Source: Dillenia suffruticosa (lineage: Eukaryota; Streptophyta; Magnoliopsida; Dilleniales; Dilleniaceae). From it: DNA of 64,000 bases. How positions within the stretch are numbered: position 1 is the first letter of the stretch; each line of letters starts with the position of its first letter. A program made the position numbers and the translations under genes. The DNA lies in assembly GCA_033439265.1 (NCBI GenBank), contig JAVTVX010000035.1:10442001-10506000 (forward strand), in the 5' to 3' direction. The notes beneath the pieces were generated by a model. It searched no databases. It worked only from the letters and a program-made list of their open reading frames with translations, and was not told the origin of the DNA. Below are positions 1 through 12,866 of the stretch, in pieces.

Positions 1-571
1 CACGCTCCTTTTGCAAGTGGGTACTGCACGCGCCGGAGGGTTGGGTCGGGTCTTCTCCAACCGACGGATCTGCAACCGGGTCTTTTCGATTAGACTGTCG
101 AAAAATGCTTTTCCGGCTAGATTTTGGCACGGATTTATACTATAATTCGAAATTCAACCTTCTTAATTCATTTTTAATTTGATTTTTGGGAGAAATAAAC
201 CCTAAACCCAACGAACTTGAAATTTTCTTTCACCGCCCTCCGCGGCCAACTAGGAAATCCATTTTCCAGTGATCAAAACACACAATTAATATGTCAAAAT
301 ATAGTTCTGTGAATGACAAACATTTGTTGACCATTTTTATAAATCGATTCGTTCTTAAACTCGACAAATTTAAGATTTTTTATTCGTAAGCTCAAAAACT
401 TCGATCGGACTTTTAATGGTCTTAATGTGTTCAAAAATTCAATAAAAATTATTTTCATGATCCATCCTCGTGGTGTCCTCAGAATCATGAAACTCATCCG
501 TGATCTAAATCATAAATTTTTTATACCAGAAAAAAATTTTGAAAAAAAAATTTTAAAATAAATCCAATGTA

Positions 572-583
572 GCTCTGATGTCA
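572..583 (-). other. Primer binding site, initiator tRNA-Met type
   Basis: Minus-strand TGACATCAGAGC differs by one base from TGGTATCAGAGC, complementary to the 3' end of plant initiator tRNA-Met, and by one base from the TGATATCAGAGC of the copia element at 47863. Confidence 0.7.
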
Positions 584-584
584 A

Positions 585-1154
585 TGTTGAATTGATTACA
601 CTATATACACATGTAGAAGTATATAAATTAAAAGTTTAAAATTTACAGATAAATATCTTGATATGTGAGTCTTCAAAATTAACCGAAATCGCATAATCGA
701 TCATACGGACGCTCAGTCAGGTTGGTGATCACAAAATGAACCACCACCGTGGATCTACGACGCCTCAACCCTAAGTCCGATGATCTCCAATGACGGAAGA
801 AATTTTTCTACTCAAAAATTCTTCATATCCTTGTAGTATTCGCACTTGTATCTCTTTCAATTTTTCTCTCTTCATCCATGGTATTGTGCTCTCAAGATAG
901 AATGCCCTCCATGGATTCACATACACTCAGCTAAAGGAATTTCATTGTTGCATAATCACGTACACTCCACAAAAGGAATGTTGCATAAGCGAAGGGGAGA
1001 CTTTAGAGAGAAAGACTCACTCATGTTGGGGTTTTTTCTTTTTTATGGAGGAAGTTACTTTGGTTGTTGGTCAGTTAAGGGATAACTTCCTTTATTTAAA
1101 TTTAAATCTTTTATATTTGGTAAAAATGCCCTTTGTGAACGTATTTTACCAACA
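585..1154 (-). repeat. 5' LTR of the left-edge copia element
   Basis: On the minus strand it starts TGTTGGTAAAATACG at 1154 and ends ATTCAACA at 585, giving TG...CA termini, and the primer site follows directly. Length is 570 bp. The frame at 846-1085 lies inside this LTR and is not a gene. The 3' LTR is not in the window. Confidence 0.7.
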
Positions 1155-2016
1155 CTAAATACTTATAAAAAAACATATACATGTGTAAAATATGATTTGT
1201 GCACCGGGGGTACGTGCTTTGGAGTTTGAAGGGACACACAACTCATACAATCTTTTGGGACAAGCTAACGTGACTAACTGAAAATAATAATAATAATAAT
1301 AATAATCTCATTGCGTGGAGAAGATGGGCTTCTAATCCAATCAACCTCTTACGATCTCCACAGATTCTGACTGACACACAAAGTTGGCAGTCTGTGAAGT
1401 TTTGGTTTATTCTTTGTCAATGTCAAGCCAAGAATCTGGAGTACCCTGGCAGGTGTGGTGTTTGATGATGGTCAACAAGTTGTACGACTGATTGATAAAT
1501 TTCATCAAATTCAACACCTACACAGGGGATTTCATGGTTGATTGTAACTTTGCAGGGGATTTCATGGTTGCTAATAACTTTGTACGAAATAATTATGATT
1601 GGTATTCTTGGAAGAGACCCACTATTCATCATGCCAAAAATAAACCCAACAGTTTACATGGCTTAGACAGATTTTAACACACAATTTCAGTAGTTGAACT
1701 TGTGAAATTATTATCAATTTTCTTTCCTCCTAATTGTATTGATCATTTATGTCAACACATTAATTATTAGACGAATTGATTATCTGATAGCTTTTTAAAT
1801 TTTCTAAAGAACAATTTAAGGTTTAAGTTTCGTCAAATCAGTCATAATCAAAATTTAAGCTCTTATTTCTCTCTGACACTCCAAGGGTATCCAACTTCTC
1901 GAGCTTTTGCTCAAAATTGTAGCCAGAAGAAGCACATTTCCAAAAGCCATCATTTTGATGAACCCAATTCTCTGCATTCATCATTAGGGTCGTGCTCGTG
2001 TATGTATGTGTTTGCG

Positions 2017-2117
<101 letters not shown>

Positions 2118-2409
2118 CCACAAGACCACCTCCACTCAAATGATATTAATTGAGGACAAGAGTCAAGAGAAACAAAGAGAAGAAGGGACCCTGACATTTC
2201 TGCGGCCAAACCTGGTTTGATTGGAAAAGGCCTTAAAAGGTGGGTCTATATATTGTTGCCCAAAACACAAACCTTCAAAAGGTTGAACCATAAGTAAAAC
2301 CCTATTACTTCTACCCCATGCAAGCCATAGCAAAATAAAATAAAATCAGAAGTCACAGTCCATTGTTCTTCAGTCAAAAAACCTCTCCCGAAGCAAAAAA
2401 ACAAAAAGG

Positions 2410-2524
2410 GGAAGATTCTCTCTTTCTCGATGTCTAGGTGATTCTCCTTTCCCACTGTGGACTTGACTTGCTGGTCTGGAAATGCCATTTTTGTCAAACC
2501 AACACCCACTTGCATAATAATGTT
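2410..2524 (-). pseudogene. Possible relict exon, copy A (unrecognised)
   Basis: Minus-strand frame reading NII-Q, then LTKM, F-D-Q, KSTVGK, NHL and EKE-IF. The same frame is open at the matching place in copy B (5323-5437) with several amino-acid differences, such as MAFPDQQV against MGFSDEQF. I do not recognise the family. No start codon, splice pattern or neighbouring exon could be assigned, so it may be an old exon or chance. Confidence 0.3.
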
Positions 2525-2617
2525 CAAGTCATCAGGATTTAGGTGTCAGGGTCCCAAATATGGAAATCTTTAGGAAATGGGGACTTTCGGTGAAAAGACT
2601 AATGACAATCTGGTAGG

Positions 2618-3405
2618 ATAGCACTTGTTTAGTATTTAGAGTCTCTCTCTCTCTCTAATTTATTTGATCTCAGTACAAACTGCGCAGTTATCATTTAGGT
2701 AGGGATGCTATAGCTCACCGATGATACAGTATTGGATAATAATGTTAAAATTTATGTATGAAATTACTTTTAAAATTTCGGTTATTTTGATAAGTATTTA
2801 AATTTTTTATGATATTGCTCAATTATGTCTTACTTTTTGGAATTTTGGAGGCAGAATATGAATAGAACCAAAATAATTGTAAAAATATAAAACAATAAAA
2901 TTTTCCTCCATATATTTCAAAATTTTAAATGAATGTTTATTTCAACAAAATTTAAAGTTGTATTAAAATAAAAAGTCCTAAATTTGAGTTATATCATTTA
3001 TCCTGCTTTAAAAAATTTTAGATGATTGTATTCCCGAGAGAGAGGGAAGTAGTAAAATAAAAAATGATTAATAATATATTTTTTTTTGTAATTTTAAATT
3101 TTAAATTAAATAGTTGTTTTATAAAATTTAAAATAACAATCATGGTAGACAAAAAGTGAGGAAAAGAATGGTTCAAGGAATTTTGGAAAATGTTTGGATA
3201 AGAATGGTTGTCAATATGAATAGACTCATTGTCATAACTCACAAAGGCAACCTAAATGAGACAATTCATCTTCCAACATGATAAGAAGATAAAAGGTTCT
3301 CCAATAAGATCCACACAAAAACCTTCCTTTCCTACAAAATAAGAACATAAGATATACATTGTAAGTTATATACAGAATATAATATTATATAATATGTACA
3401 ATATT

Positions 3406-3440
<35 letters not shown>

Positions 3441-3940
3441 TACATACATGATATATAATCATTCTTTTTTAAATGCAGCACAACTATTATATTAAATTCT
3501 GATATTCCCTTTTGCCTTTAAATGTAATTACCCCATTTACAGGATCAATTGCCAATAGTTCTCCTCCCAAGTGATTTCTATAAATACCCTAACTATCCAA
3601 AAAAAGCAAACACAAAATGTTTATAAAAGAAAACAATTAATAAATCCAAACTATATTTTAGAAAATTTATAAAAACTATTGTTAAAAAAATATCAATTGA
3701 AAGTATTTTAAAAAAAATTTATTAACAAAATATGTACGTAATAAAAATCATAAAAAAATCATTATAATATTTATCCCATCAATCATCGGCGATCCCGCAC
3801 GCACGTAGAGCAGGAAAGCAAGCCTAGTTAAATTAAGTGATAGAACCGTAAGTTATTTCATCTTGAGCTCACCCGCCACTATTAAGTGAGATGACTCCTC
3901 CGATTATTAAAAAATAATAATAAAAATAAATAAAATAAAA
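2618..3940. other. AT-rich spacer between the two duplicated copies
   Basis: No supported gene. AT-rich, with short homopolymer runs and an (AT)n tract at about 3410-3437. Confidence 0.6.
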
Positions 3941-5219
3941 TATACATGTGTAAAATATGGATTGTGCACTGGGGGCATGTGTTTCGGAGTTTGAAGAGAC
4001 ACCCAACTCATACAATCTCTTGGGACCGAGAAAATGTCATTGCACGGCGAAGATGGGCATCTTTCCTCTCTAATCTTACTGTTACCATCTACACGAATTC
4101 TGTCAACAAGGAGTACCTTATCACCGATATCTCATATTAAAAATTAAAATTCAAGTTTTGATAATAACAAAAACTTTTTTAATTAGAATCCAACAGTAAT
4201 TTGATCGAAATTAATTAAAGTAAAATTTTAAATATTCGGTGGTGGCTCAAATTCAATGAATTAAAAAAAAAAACAGAGTACCCTTACAGGTGTGGCGTTT
4301 GATGATAGTCAACAAGTTGTACGACTGATCGATAAATATCATCAAATTCAAAACCTGCACAGGGGATTTCATGGTTGATTGTAACATGTACGAAATAATT
4401 ATAATTGGTATTCTCGAAAGGGACGTACCATGCATCATGTCAAAAATAAACCCAACAGTTTACAAGCTTAGACAGGTTTTAACACCCAATTTCAGTAGTT
4501 AAACTTATGAAATCATTACCAAAATTTTTCCTCCTAATTGTGTTGATTGTTTATGTCAACACATTAATTATTACATGAATGGATTATCTTATACGCTTTT
4601 TAAATTTTCCAAAGAACAATTTAAGGTTAAAGTTTTTTCAAATCAATCATAATCAAAACTTAAGCTCTTATTTTGTTGTGACCCTCCAAACTAAGGTATC
4701 CGACTTCTCGAGCTTTCGTTCAAAATTGTAGCCGGAAGAAGCACATTTCCAAAAGCCATCATTTTGATGAACCCAATTCTCTGCATTCATTATTTGGGTT
4801 GCGCATGCGTGTGTTTGTGTATATGAGATAGAGATATATACCAACAAAGGTTGACGCAGATGGATAGAGATATATCATTCCTTAGGCATGACGGAGTTCG
4901 ACTCCCCTATGTGTATAGAAAAAATTGACTCAAATTAATCGAAATAAAATTTCAGATATCATGTGGTGATAAGTAATGTCATGGAAAAAAAAAAGAATTA
5001 ATTGAGAGCAGGAACACCTCCACTCAAATGATATTAATTGAGGACAATAATCAACAGCAACAGAGAGAAGAGGGGACCCCTGACATTTCTGCCAAACTTT
5101 GTTCTGATTGGAAAAGGCCTTAAGAGGTGAGTCTATATACTGTCGCCCAAAAAACACAAACCTTGAAAAGATTGAACCATAAATAAAAACCTATTACTAC
5201 TACCATGGAAGCCATAGTA

Positions 5220-5220
<1 letters not shown>

Positions 5221-5254
<34 letters not shown>
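5221..5254. repeat. Poly(A) run, 34 bp
   Basis: Uninterrupted A tract in copy B. It sits where copy A has AAAATAAAATAAAA (about 2332-2345), so it looks like local slippage rather than a retroposon tail. Confidence 0.95.
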
Positions 5255-5257
<3 letters not shown>

Positions 5258-5322
5258 GAAGTCACAATCCATTGCTCTTCGGTCAAAAAACCTCTCCCGA
5301 AGCAAAACAAAAAAAACAAAAG

Positions 5323-5437
5323 GTGAAGATGCTCTCTTTCTCGGTACGAAGGTGATTCCCTTTTCCTACTGTGGACTTGAATTGCTCATCTGAAAATCCC
5401 ATTTTTGTCAAAGCTACACACGCTTGCCCAATAATGT
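5323..5437 (-). pseudogene. Possible relict exon, copy B (unrecognised)
   Basis: Minus-strand frame reading NIIGQACVALTKMGFSDEQ, then FKSTVGK, NHL and EKESIF, parallel to 2410-2524. Differences between the copies keep the frame open, which hints at past coding constraint. Function unknown. Confidence 0.3.
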
Positions 5438-5540
5438 TCATGTCATTGGGATTTAGGTGTCAGGGTCTTTAGCATGTATACGTCCTAACTATTGAAAACT
5501 TTGGAAATGGGGACTTTCAGTGAAAAGAAATAGTAACAAT

Positions 5541-8500
5541 CAACCATGTTTCGTTGATCTTTTCCACCCCCATATTCTAATCAACCTTTTTTTTTTTACG
5601 TTTTTATTAATTGATTATTTTATAGAGTCGATCCGAGAAGACGAGGACACATACAAAAAGTTTTCGTGGACTTCTTTGTATGATATGTGCTTAATTTTTC
5701 TACATTAAATGGATCCTACCACCCTCAATTGGACCGCCGAACAAAACGTTATCAATAATCATTGATTTATATGACTGATTTTGAATATATTAATTCAGTA
5801 AATAATTGAGTCAATATAGTTCGCAAGTCTTCCTCTTCCTACCTTGGCGTGTTTCATGTGGGTCACTGTCTCACACCTTTGTCTTTAAGGTTTTAGAGGA
5901 TCACATATTCGAGAAAAAATATAGATCCATTTTTTCTGGTGGGATTTGCTTAATCGCAAAATTAGATTTTGTATGGATTACATAAAATCACTCAATAAAT
6001 GGATCTAATCCTTACACACAATAACAATAACAAATATCTTTTTATTATACATAACCATTTAAAATACAATAGTATGATTTGATATCGAAAGCGATCTCAT
6101 TGGTCAGTTATACTAAATAGTTATGATAGAGTATACCTCACCTTACACTAAATTTTGAGAAAAATCGATGTCAAATTGTAATTATATGTTATTTTCCAGT
6201 ATCTATGATTTTTTTCTCAAAAAATCAAGCCTTTGAAAACATCTAATGATTTGCTAAATTAATACTGATGAGTTGTCGGGGTTGGAATATATCTCTCTTA
6301 ATTGTCAATATTCAAGTTAAACTTTTAATTTCAATAAACATGGAAAAATTATTTATTTATTAGTTTCTTGGTGAGATTACACAGATTATAAGCGCATAAT
6401 TTATGAAAATTGGCTAAAACCAATTATGGTAGGACCCAACCGGAGCGTTAAGTCCAAGCGCCAAATAAGGGGCGTGGGAGAATGGAAAATAAATACTATA
6501 AAAAATAACGTTAACAACCATATATGCATGAAAAGGAGCCCTTTCAGTCAATACTAATCTTGTCTTTTCCATCGACAGGTATTCGAATCTACACTGCCGA
6601 TTTCTGACGTGTGATCTTTTTGATTGGCTAATCGTCACGCCAGAGTTGGTGAAGGCTCAGGTCGGGCGTCATATGGTTTCCGGCCTTTTCTGTTTAACAC
6701 GATTGGGCTTAGTATCGGGTCGTACGGCTGGGCAACCATTGGGTTATTCTGGTAATTATCTCGCAGAATTTGGTCAATTGGCATAAGCATTCACGCGGTG
6801 AGAGCGTGGAATCAATGTCATCGGAACCCATGTCAACCCTCGAATTTCAAATCTGCGGTTCAATAACTCCGTTGATTTTTTAATAATAATTATAAAATAT
6901 ATAAAATTATTTTAAAAAATAATTTTATATATTAATTTCATATTTTTAGATAAAAATTTAAAAATAAAATTTTAATAAATATAAAATCCATAATCATTCT
7001 TAAAATTCTTATTAAACAATAAATTCAATCAATCAATTAATTTGAAAATTTGAAAAAGTAGAGGAAAGAGATGGAAAAAGAGAGAAGTCTAGATTTGGAG
7101 TAATTTTTAATAGTTTTGATCAATAAGTTTTTTCATATTTTATATTCTAAAAGACTTAAATACCATTCTATATAAAATTTAATAAATTAAATTCTAATGG
7201 ATTTTTTCTTTTTGTATTTAACAATTGAATGCAAAAGTTATCCGATTCATTACAATATTGTGGGTTAGACCGTTTAATAAAAAAAAATCATGATTGAACC
7301 GTGTTGTCCCATGGCTTAATTACTTAAACAATATTTTATTCAAATCGACCTATGTTTTATTCAAATTATGGTCCAACTAAGGTCTGATCGTAGTACGATA
7401 CGGTTTTAATAACACTGCATAGAATCTTTCACAAATAAAAAAAAATTATACTCAAATCTTAATTGACTTCATTGTGAATATAAGAGTTTGAATTTGTATT
7501 GAGTTTATGGTGTTTATATTCAATTTATTTCATTATTTTGATAAAATGATTATAAAGTTGAATTTGGAGTTTGTAAAACACTCTTCTTCATTTTGAATTT
7601 CAAGGCTATTAAGTCATTAAACAAGTGTCGTGCACATGTAATTTTGCTTGCATAATTAAGGCAAATTTTATTTTAGGGTTTCTATTTTATTTTATTTTTT
7701 CATTCGGTGCATCTGAAAATATTTAGGGCATGGTTTGTTAGATTGTGATTTTCCATGTCTATCTGTAATTGTGTTAGGGATCTACTTTTGTGACTTTTAC
7801 TTTTCTATTTTTACTTAATCTATTGGTGATGAAGGTTTGAGCCATATAGTTGCGATTGTTTATATTCTCTTGTGCATAAGTTGTAATATTTTTCTGTGAT
7901 ATTTAGATCCATATTTCTCGTATTATTTCAAAATCTTTTTACCCTTTTTCTTTTAATATTTGTTAATAAGTATTTATGATTGAAATACCTGATGATTGGG
8001 GTATTTTAGTTATATTTTTCCAAGTTACGGTTCATTCAAAACTATCCTGGTTGGAATGTCACTCACTTGATTTCCATCTCCCCATACCCGCTTTCTCTCT
8101 CTCTATTGGGTGTGTGTGGGGGAAAGGGGGAGTGTCTGTAGGTGTAGGTGTTTCAAAGAAACACTTCTTCTCCATCTTTAAGAATAATTCATCACCAAGA
8201 AAGAGTCCCAACTCATGATCTACTTTGTTCCCCTTTCCCAACTACAAATAATGCAAATGCATGATTCATGATTGGAGTCTGATGGTGCACCATTGGAAGA
8301 GGGCCAATGATTTAGTGGATCTTTGCATGCAAAATTTTACACTTTGGGGGGGGTGGGTGGGGTTGCAACAATGTGAAAAGTTATACTTGGAATGAGAAAG
8401 AAATAATTTTGAATAAAAAAAAAAAAAAAAGAACCGGGCATTTTACATGCGTCACCATGAAAAACCCTATCAACTGCCATTATCGTTTCATAACTAGATT

Positions 8501-9409
8501 TGAATATAGACATATTGGATTTGGGTTAGTCTTACTGCAGGTTAAGAAATAATAGTTCAAGTTCAGGATGAGATAAAATTTTAGAGAGAGAAATTAAATT
8601 ATAAATGTAGTCTACTTTTTAAAAAAATATATATATATAAGATGTGTTGGACTGAACTCAACTTAATTTACGACTGAACTAAGAAATTATTTTGGTTTAT
8701 ATTTAGTTCTATTAATTACTTACCTTGGTCAACTAATTACTGTGTTCAATTGTATGTTAATTATTTGTTGTGCGTCATTGGTGTTCTTGATGTTTTCACC
8801 AAAATTTTGTCTGACGATGAATTTTGGTCTAAATGAATAGTTGAATAATCTAAAATTCATTAAATTCCTTTGAGTTGAGTGATTAGATACTTTACATTTT
8901 TAATTAAAGATCTCGAGTTTGAGTTCTGAAAATGAAAAAAAAAGAATTTAAGAGAACCAATTCCTAAAAAGAACCCACTCGGACTTAAGAAGGTGTTCAA
9001 TTCAGGTATAAATCATGAAATTTACCTTAAAACTTAAGAATCACAGACTTCGATGGTAAAAAAACGAGGTAAACACACCAGCATTAATAATTAGTTTAGA
9101 TGGTAAAACGATTTTATTTCTAATAGGATGTTTGATATAAATAAATAAATAAATAAATTTGTACCGATCGGAAGGAAAAAAATTGTCAAAATAAGGTCTA
9201 AAAATCGATTATCACCGAAAGAAAATAGCGAATAAATTGCGTGGTCCATCCCATCACCTACAGTGGCCGTCAAATAAATTCCAAATCAAAATCAAAATCA
9301 AATGGGCCTATATATTTTCCAAAATTAATAAAAATATTCACCCGTATTATACTCCAAAACAAAAATAAAATAAATAAATATTTGAAAAGTGAGGGGAGAA
9401 AGATTTTGC
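5541..9409. other. AT-rich intergenic region, no supported gene
   Basis: Long stretches of A/T-rich DNA with no convincing exon. Small features are a G-run near 8346-8360, a poly(A) run near 8418-8431, and (AAAT)n at about 9136-9158. A somewhat more GC-rich patch at 6610-6870 shows nothing I can name. Confidence 0.6.
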
Positions 9410-9780
9410 CAAGTTGTCTGGGAGTAAATGCCGTCGGCCCGACGGCAGAGCTGAGAGTGCGAATATGAGGTTGCCCAGGGGACCATCGTATTCTACGTTC
9501 ACTGACACGTGTCAGCCTATACGCCTGTAATCGCAGTCTTCCTCAGTGGACCCCATTCTTCCTCTATATCACTCCAGTGAGGGACCACTCTCAGCTTTTT
9601 CCCCTCTTCCTGTTCCTTCCCCGTTCTCACTCCATCCCAACGTAGGGGACCACGAAACCCATCTCCCAACATCAACCATCCCGGCGCGTGACACTTTACG
9701 GCTTTATTCCCACCCCCCCGCCGGGGCGGCGGCGCTTGGGCCTTGGAGACGATTGATGAGAGAGAAAAGCAAGTGACTGT
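9410..9780. promoter_or_regulatory. GC-rich block with palindromic G-box, possible relict promoter or 5' region
   Basis: This block stands out from its AT-rich surroundings. It contains the 14-bp perfect palindrome CTGACACGTGTCAG (9502-9515, G-box core 9506-9511) followed by pyrimidine-rich, leader-like sequence and an ATG at 9546. The frame from that ATG (76 codons) has no recognisable domain and no continuation was found. It may be a decayed gene start or an unannotated leader. Confidence 0.35.
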
Positions 9781-10608
9781 GTGAGGGAGAATAGAGAAAT
9801 ATAGAGAAATCTTAAACTTATTTATTCAAAAATAAAGGTAATTAAAAAATTTTAGAACATAATTTCCTCTTTTAATGATTATTTGGGATATTTATCATAA
9901 AAATATTAGTGACTTATATAACGTAAGAATTGTTTTGGTTGAAAAATCCATTACAAGTATGATGTCACATATGTGATGTTTTTTTGAATATATATGTATA
10001 TCAACCAAGTTATTGGAAAAATTAAGATTTAGTAGTATATGATTCAAACTTGATTTTCACATGAGTTGACCTTAAACTTTGTTAAGTTGTGGTAAATTCT
10101 AATGACACATATAATTTGAATTTAAAGACCATTTAAAATTTAAAGATTAAAATCAACATTATATAGTTTGAATTTTTATTTTTATATTATTTGTAATATT
10201 TTTGTTAAAATTAAATAAACAATATAGAATTTTATAAATCAAATTATTCATAAAAAATAAAATTTATTTTATTTAAGGTATAGATTCGAGTTGAACTAGA
10301 CACACAGAGGATGGAAAAGAGAGATTGAGATTTCACTTACCAATGCTAGGTGAAATGTAATTTCTATTGGTGTTGAAAAAAAAATTCGTTTCAATTATGG
10401 ATAATCTTTGAATTTTAAATTTAATTTGTAATTTTTTATAGTAAAAATAATAATTTATTCAGATATTTTGATCAACCAAAATATCCATTTTTCTTCCACC
10501 ATCCCTACTTGATCACCTCTTTGCTCACATTTTGGTTGACTCTCTCTTTCTTTTTTATGTCTTTCCTTTTTTCCCTCTGTCTAAATCATCAAATATGTGG
10601 AGAGAAAG

Positions 10609-10658
<50 letters not shown>

Positions 10659-11287
10659 AAAGATAAATGCAATAGGTAGCACCAACTAAATACCTATTAA
10701 TAGATAAGAACATATTCTAACTAATTTTCAAAAAGTATAAATTTAGTACTAAATTTGAATTAGTAACTAAATTCAACATGATAGAATAAGCAAAAAATCT
10801 CAAATATCATAAATTATATAATTATCTCCGTAAATAAATATGTTAATTCTCATAATATTTATTAATGTTGACATAAAAGAAATGAATCTATCAAGTACCC
10901 GATTTTTTAATAAAATCAATGTGAGTGGTTCAATGGAAAAACTTATAATCATACTTAATAATGAAATACGTAAAAAAAAAAAAAAAAAAAAAAAAAACTC
11001 ATATGATAAAAATTTTATATTCTCCCCAAAAAAGGTGAAGACTAGATACTCTTGGTATTGAAAATGTAGAGTAAAAGAGAAAACGAGAGATGAACCGATA
11101 GAGAGAAAATAGTTTGAGAAAGAAAATAGTTTTTGTAGAGACGTTTAAGTATAAGTATATTTTTTGAGATCTCACGTCCAAATTTTAGTTAATGTTTTTA
11201 TTTTTATGATTTTTGTACAAATTTAAATTAAAATTCTCAGGACCCGATACTTGGGGGAAATTTTAATTTCTATTTTGACATCGGTCA
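9781..11287. other. AT-rich intergenic region upstream of the KNOX gene
   Basis: No gene seen. Contains (AT)n at 10613-10655 and a poly(A) run at about 10972-10997. Confidence 0.6.
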
Positions 11288-11875
11288 ATGATATTTCGCC
11301 AAGAAAGAGATGGTCATGTTAGGGTTTTTCAGTGGTCCCCAGTCAACACCGCACACGAGAAACAATGCAATGGTACACGTTTATGGATCCGATTCGCATT
11401 TTCTCGGGGCGTGGTTCTAAGCCTGGTCCCCACTTTTGTGGTCCAAACGTTCTCTATTCAACACGTGTCCTTCTGTACGGTCGGCGAAACCTTCCCACAG
11501 TGTTCACTCCCGCACTCAACCGGCTAATCTCGGTCACCCGCGCTCTGACCTTTGTCTGATTCACACTTCCCAGAAGATCTACCCCTTCCATCTCTCCACG
11601 TGTCGAAAATCTAGCCTCCATTCTCCAGCCCAAAAAAGTCTTCCCAGCTTGAAAAGCTCATTTTCAAAGCTTTTGCCCCTCTCTCTCACTCTCTCTCACA
11701 CAAGCACACAGTCATTCGGCGGCGTCGGTAGGCCGTTAAACCACTTACACGTTATCAAAAGCTGTTTCTATTTCCCATTAAAACCGCTTTTAGGATCACT
11801 TGAATAAGCACTATTTTACGGTCACGTGAAGAAGATTAGAGAGAGAGAGAGCGAGAGGGAGGGGAGAGAGAGATA
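11288..11875 (+). promoter_or_regulatory. Probable promoter and 5' leader of the KNOX gene
   Basis: Less AT-rich than the upstream DNA. It has three CACGTG G-box cores (11462-11467, 11597-11602, 11823-11828) and a GA-rich tract (about 11837-11873) ending just before the start codon. CT-rich stretches at 11680-11705 suggest a leader. No clear TATA box was found and the transcription start is unknown. GA tracts and G-boxes are known plant binding motifs for BPC/GAGA-binding and bZIP/bHLH factors; their use here is inference. Confidence 0.5.
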
Positions 11876-12429
11876 ATGGCTTTCAACAGCGTAACACACG
11901 AAATGGCTTTGCAACATTTCACAGAACAACAGCAACAGCTAAACCACAACGACATCGTTTCTCAACCCGGTCCGACGTGGCTGAACAACGCTATTCTCCG
12001 GCAACAGAGTAGTCATCATCATCAATTCGTCGACGGCAGCTTTCTTCATTTACAGACGAACAACAACTCCGATTCCCGATGCGACGTGGTTTCGGTATCG
12101 GCGGCGAGTGGAGCGAACGACGTCGTATCGAGCGAGAGTGGTGGTGGAGGAGGAGGAGGAGGGGGAGGGGGAGGGGAGAGGGAGAGAGAAAGTGGAAGGT
12201 TGAAGGCGGAGATATTGACGCATCCTTTGTACGAGCAATTGTTATCCGCGCACGTGGCGTGTTTGAGAATAGCGACGCCGGTGGATCAGTTGCCGAGAAT
12301 TGATGCTCAGTTGGTTCAATCGCAGCAGGTTGTGGCTAAGTACTCTGTCTTCGGTGGTCATAATCATGATCTTGATGATAAAGAGCTTGATCAGTTTATG
12401 GTTAGTTTCTCCGTCTCTCTGTCTCTTTG

Positions 12430-12465
<36 letters not shown>

Positions 12466-12818
12466 TTGATTTGATTTTGAGAGAGCTGTTGGTGATGTTG
12501 GTTCGGTTTTGCTGAGTTTTCCATTTTCTTCCCTTATTATTTCAGTTTTTCATTCTTTTCCTTCTTGGATAATAGGTCTGCTGATTTAATTTGATGCTTC
12601 AGAGAGAGGGAGAAGTTGTTGTTGTTGATTTGGTTTTGGCTGAAATTTTCCGATTTCTTCTCTCTTGATTTTAATTTTTTGCTTTTTTTTTCTTTCTTGG
12701 ATAATACGTGTTGCCGTAATTTGATGAGAGAGAAAGGCTTTGATTTTGTTTGAATTTCCTATTTCATTTCTTGCAATTTTTCTTCGTTATCAGTTTTCTT
12801 TTATTTTGTGCGTGTGCC

Positions 12819-12866
<48 letters not shown>

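Larger units (their letters stand above)
1..1154 (-). mobile_element. Ty1/copia LTR retrotransposon, 5' part only (LTR, primer site, leader), cut by the window edge
   Basis: Read on the minus strand, an LTR (585-1154) is followed by a primer site TGACATCAGAGC (572-583) and then an untranslated leader that runs off the left edge. The leader resembles that of the copia element at 47863-53544: both carry GATCACGGATGAGTTTC just after the primer site, a stretch like TATAAAAATGG, and a GGCCGCG-AGGGC block, followed by GC-rich sequence. The small open frame at 294-497 lies in this leader and looks non-coding. The TSD cannot be checked because the other end is outside the window; the bases just right of the LTR are CTAAA. 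Confidence 0.75.
3941..5540. repeat. Copy B of the duplicated segment
   Basis: Direct-orientation relative of 1176-2610, about 2.76 kb downstream. It lacks the long (GA)n of copy A, has extra sequence at about 4100-4265, and carries a pure A run at 5221-5254. Both copies contain a TATA-like TCTATATA block (about 2245 and 5132) followed 70-80 bp later by an ATG with an almost immediately disrupted frame, so a duplicated promoter fragment is possible but unproven. Confidence 0.8.

Noticed and set aside
198..210. AAACCCTAAACCC resembling a plant telomere repeat
   Set aside because: Fewer than two units, inside a copia leader; no array.
6414..6870. GC-richer patch considered as a gene or LTR
   Set aside because: No terminal repeats, primer site, splice pattern or protein motif could be found.
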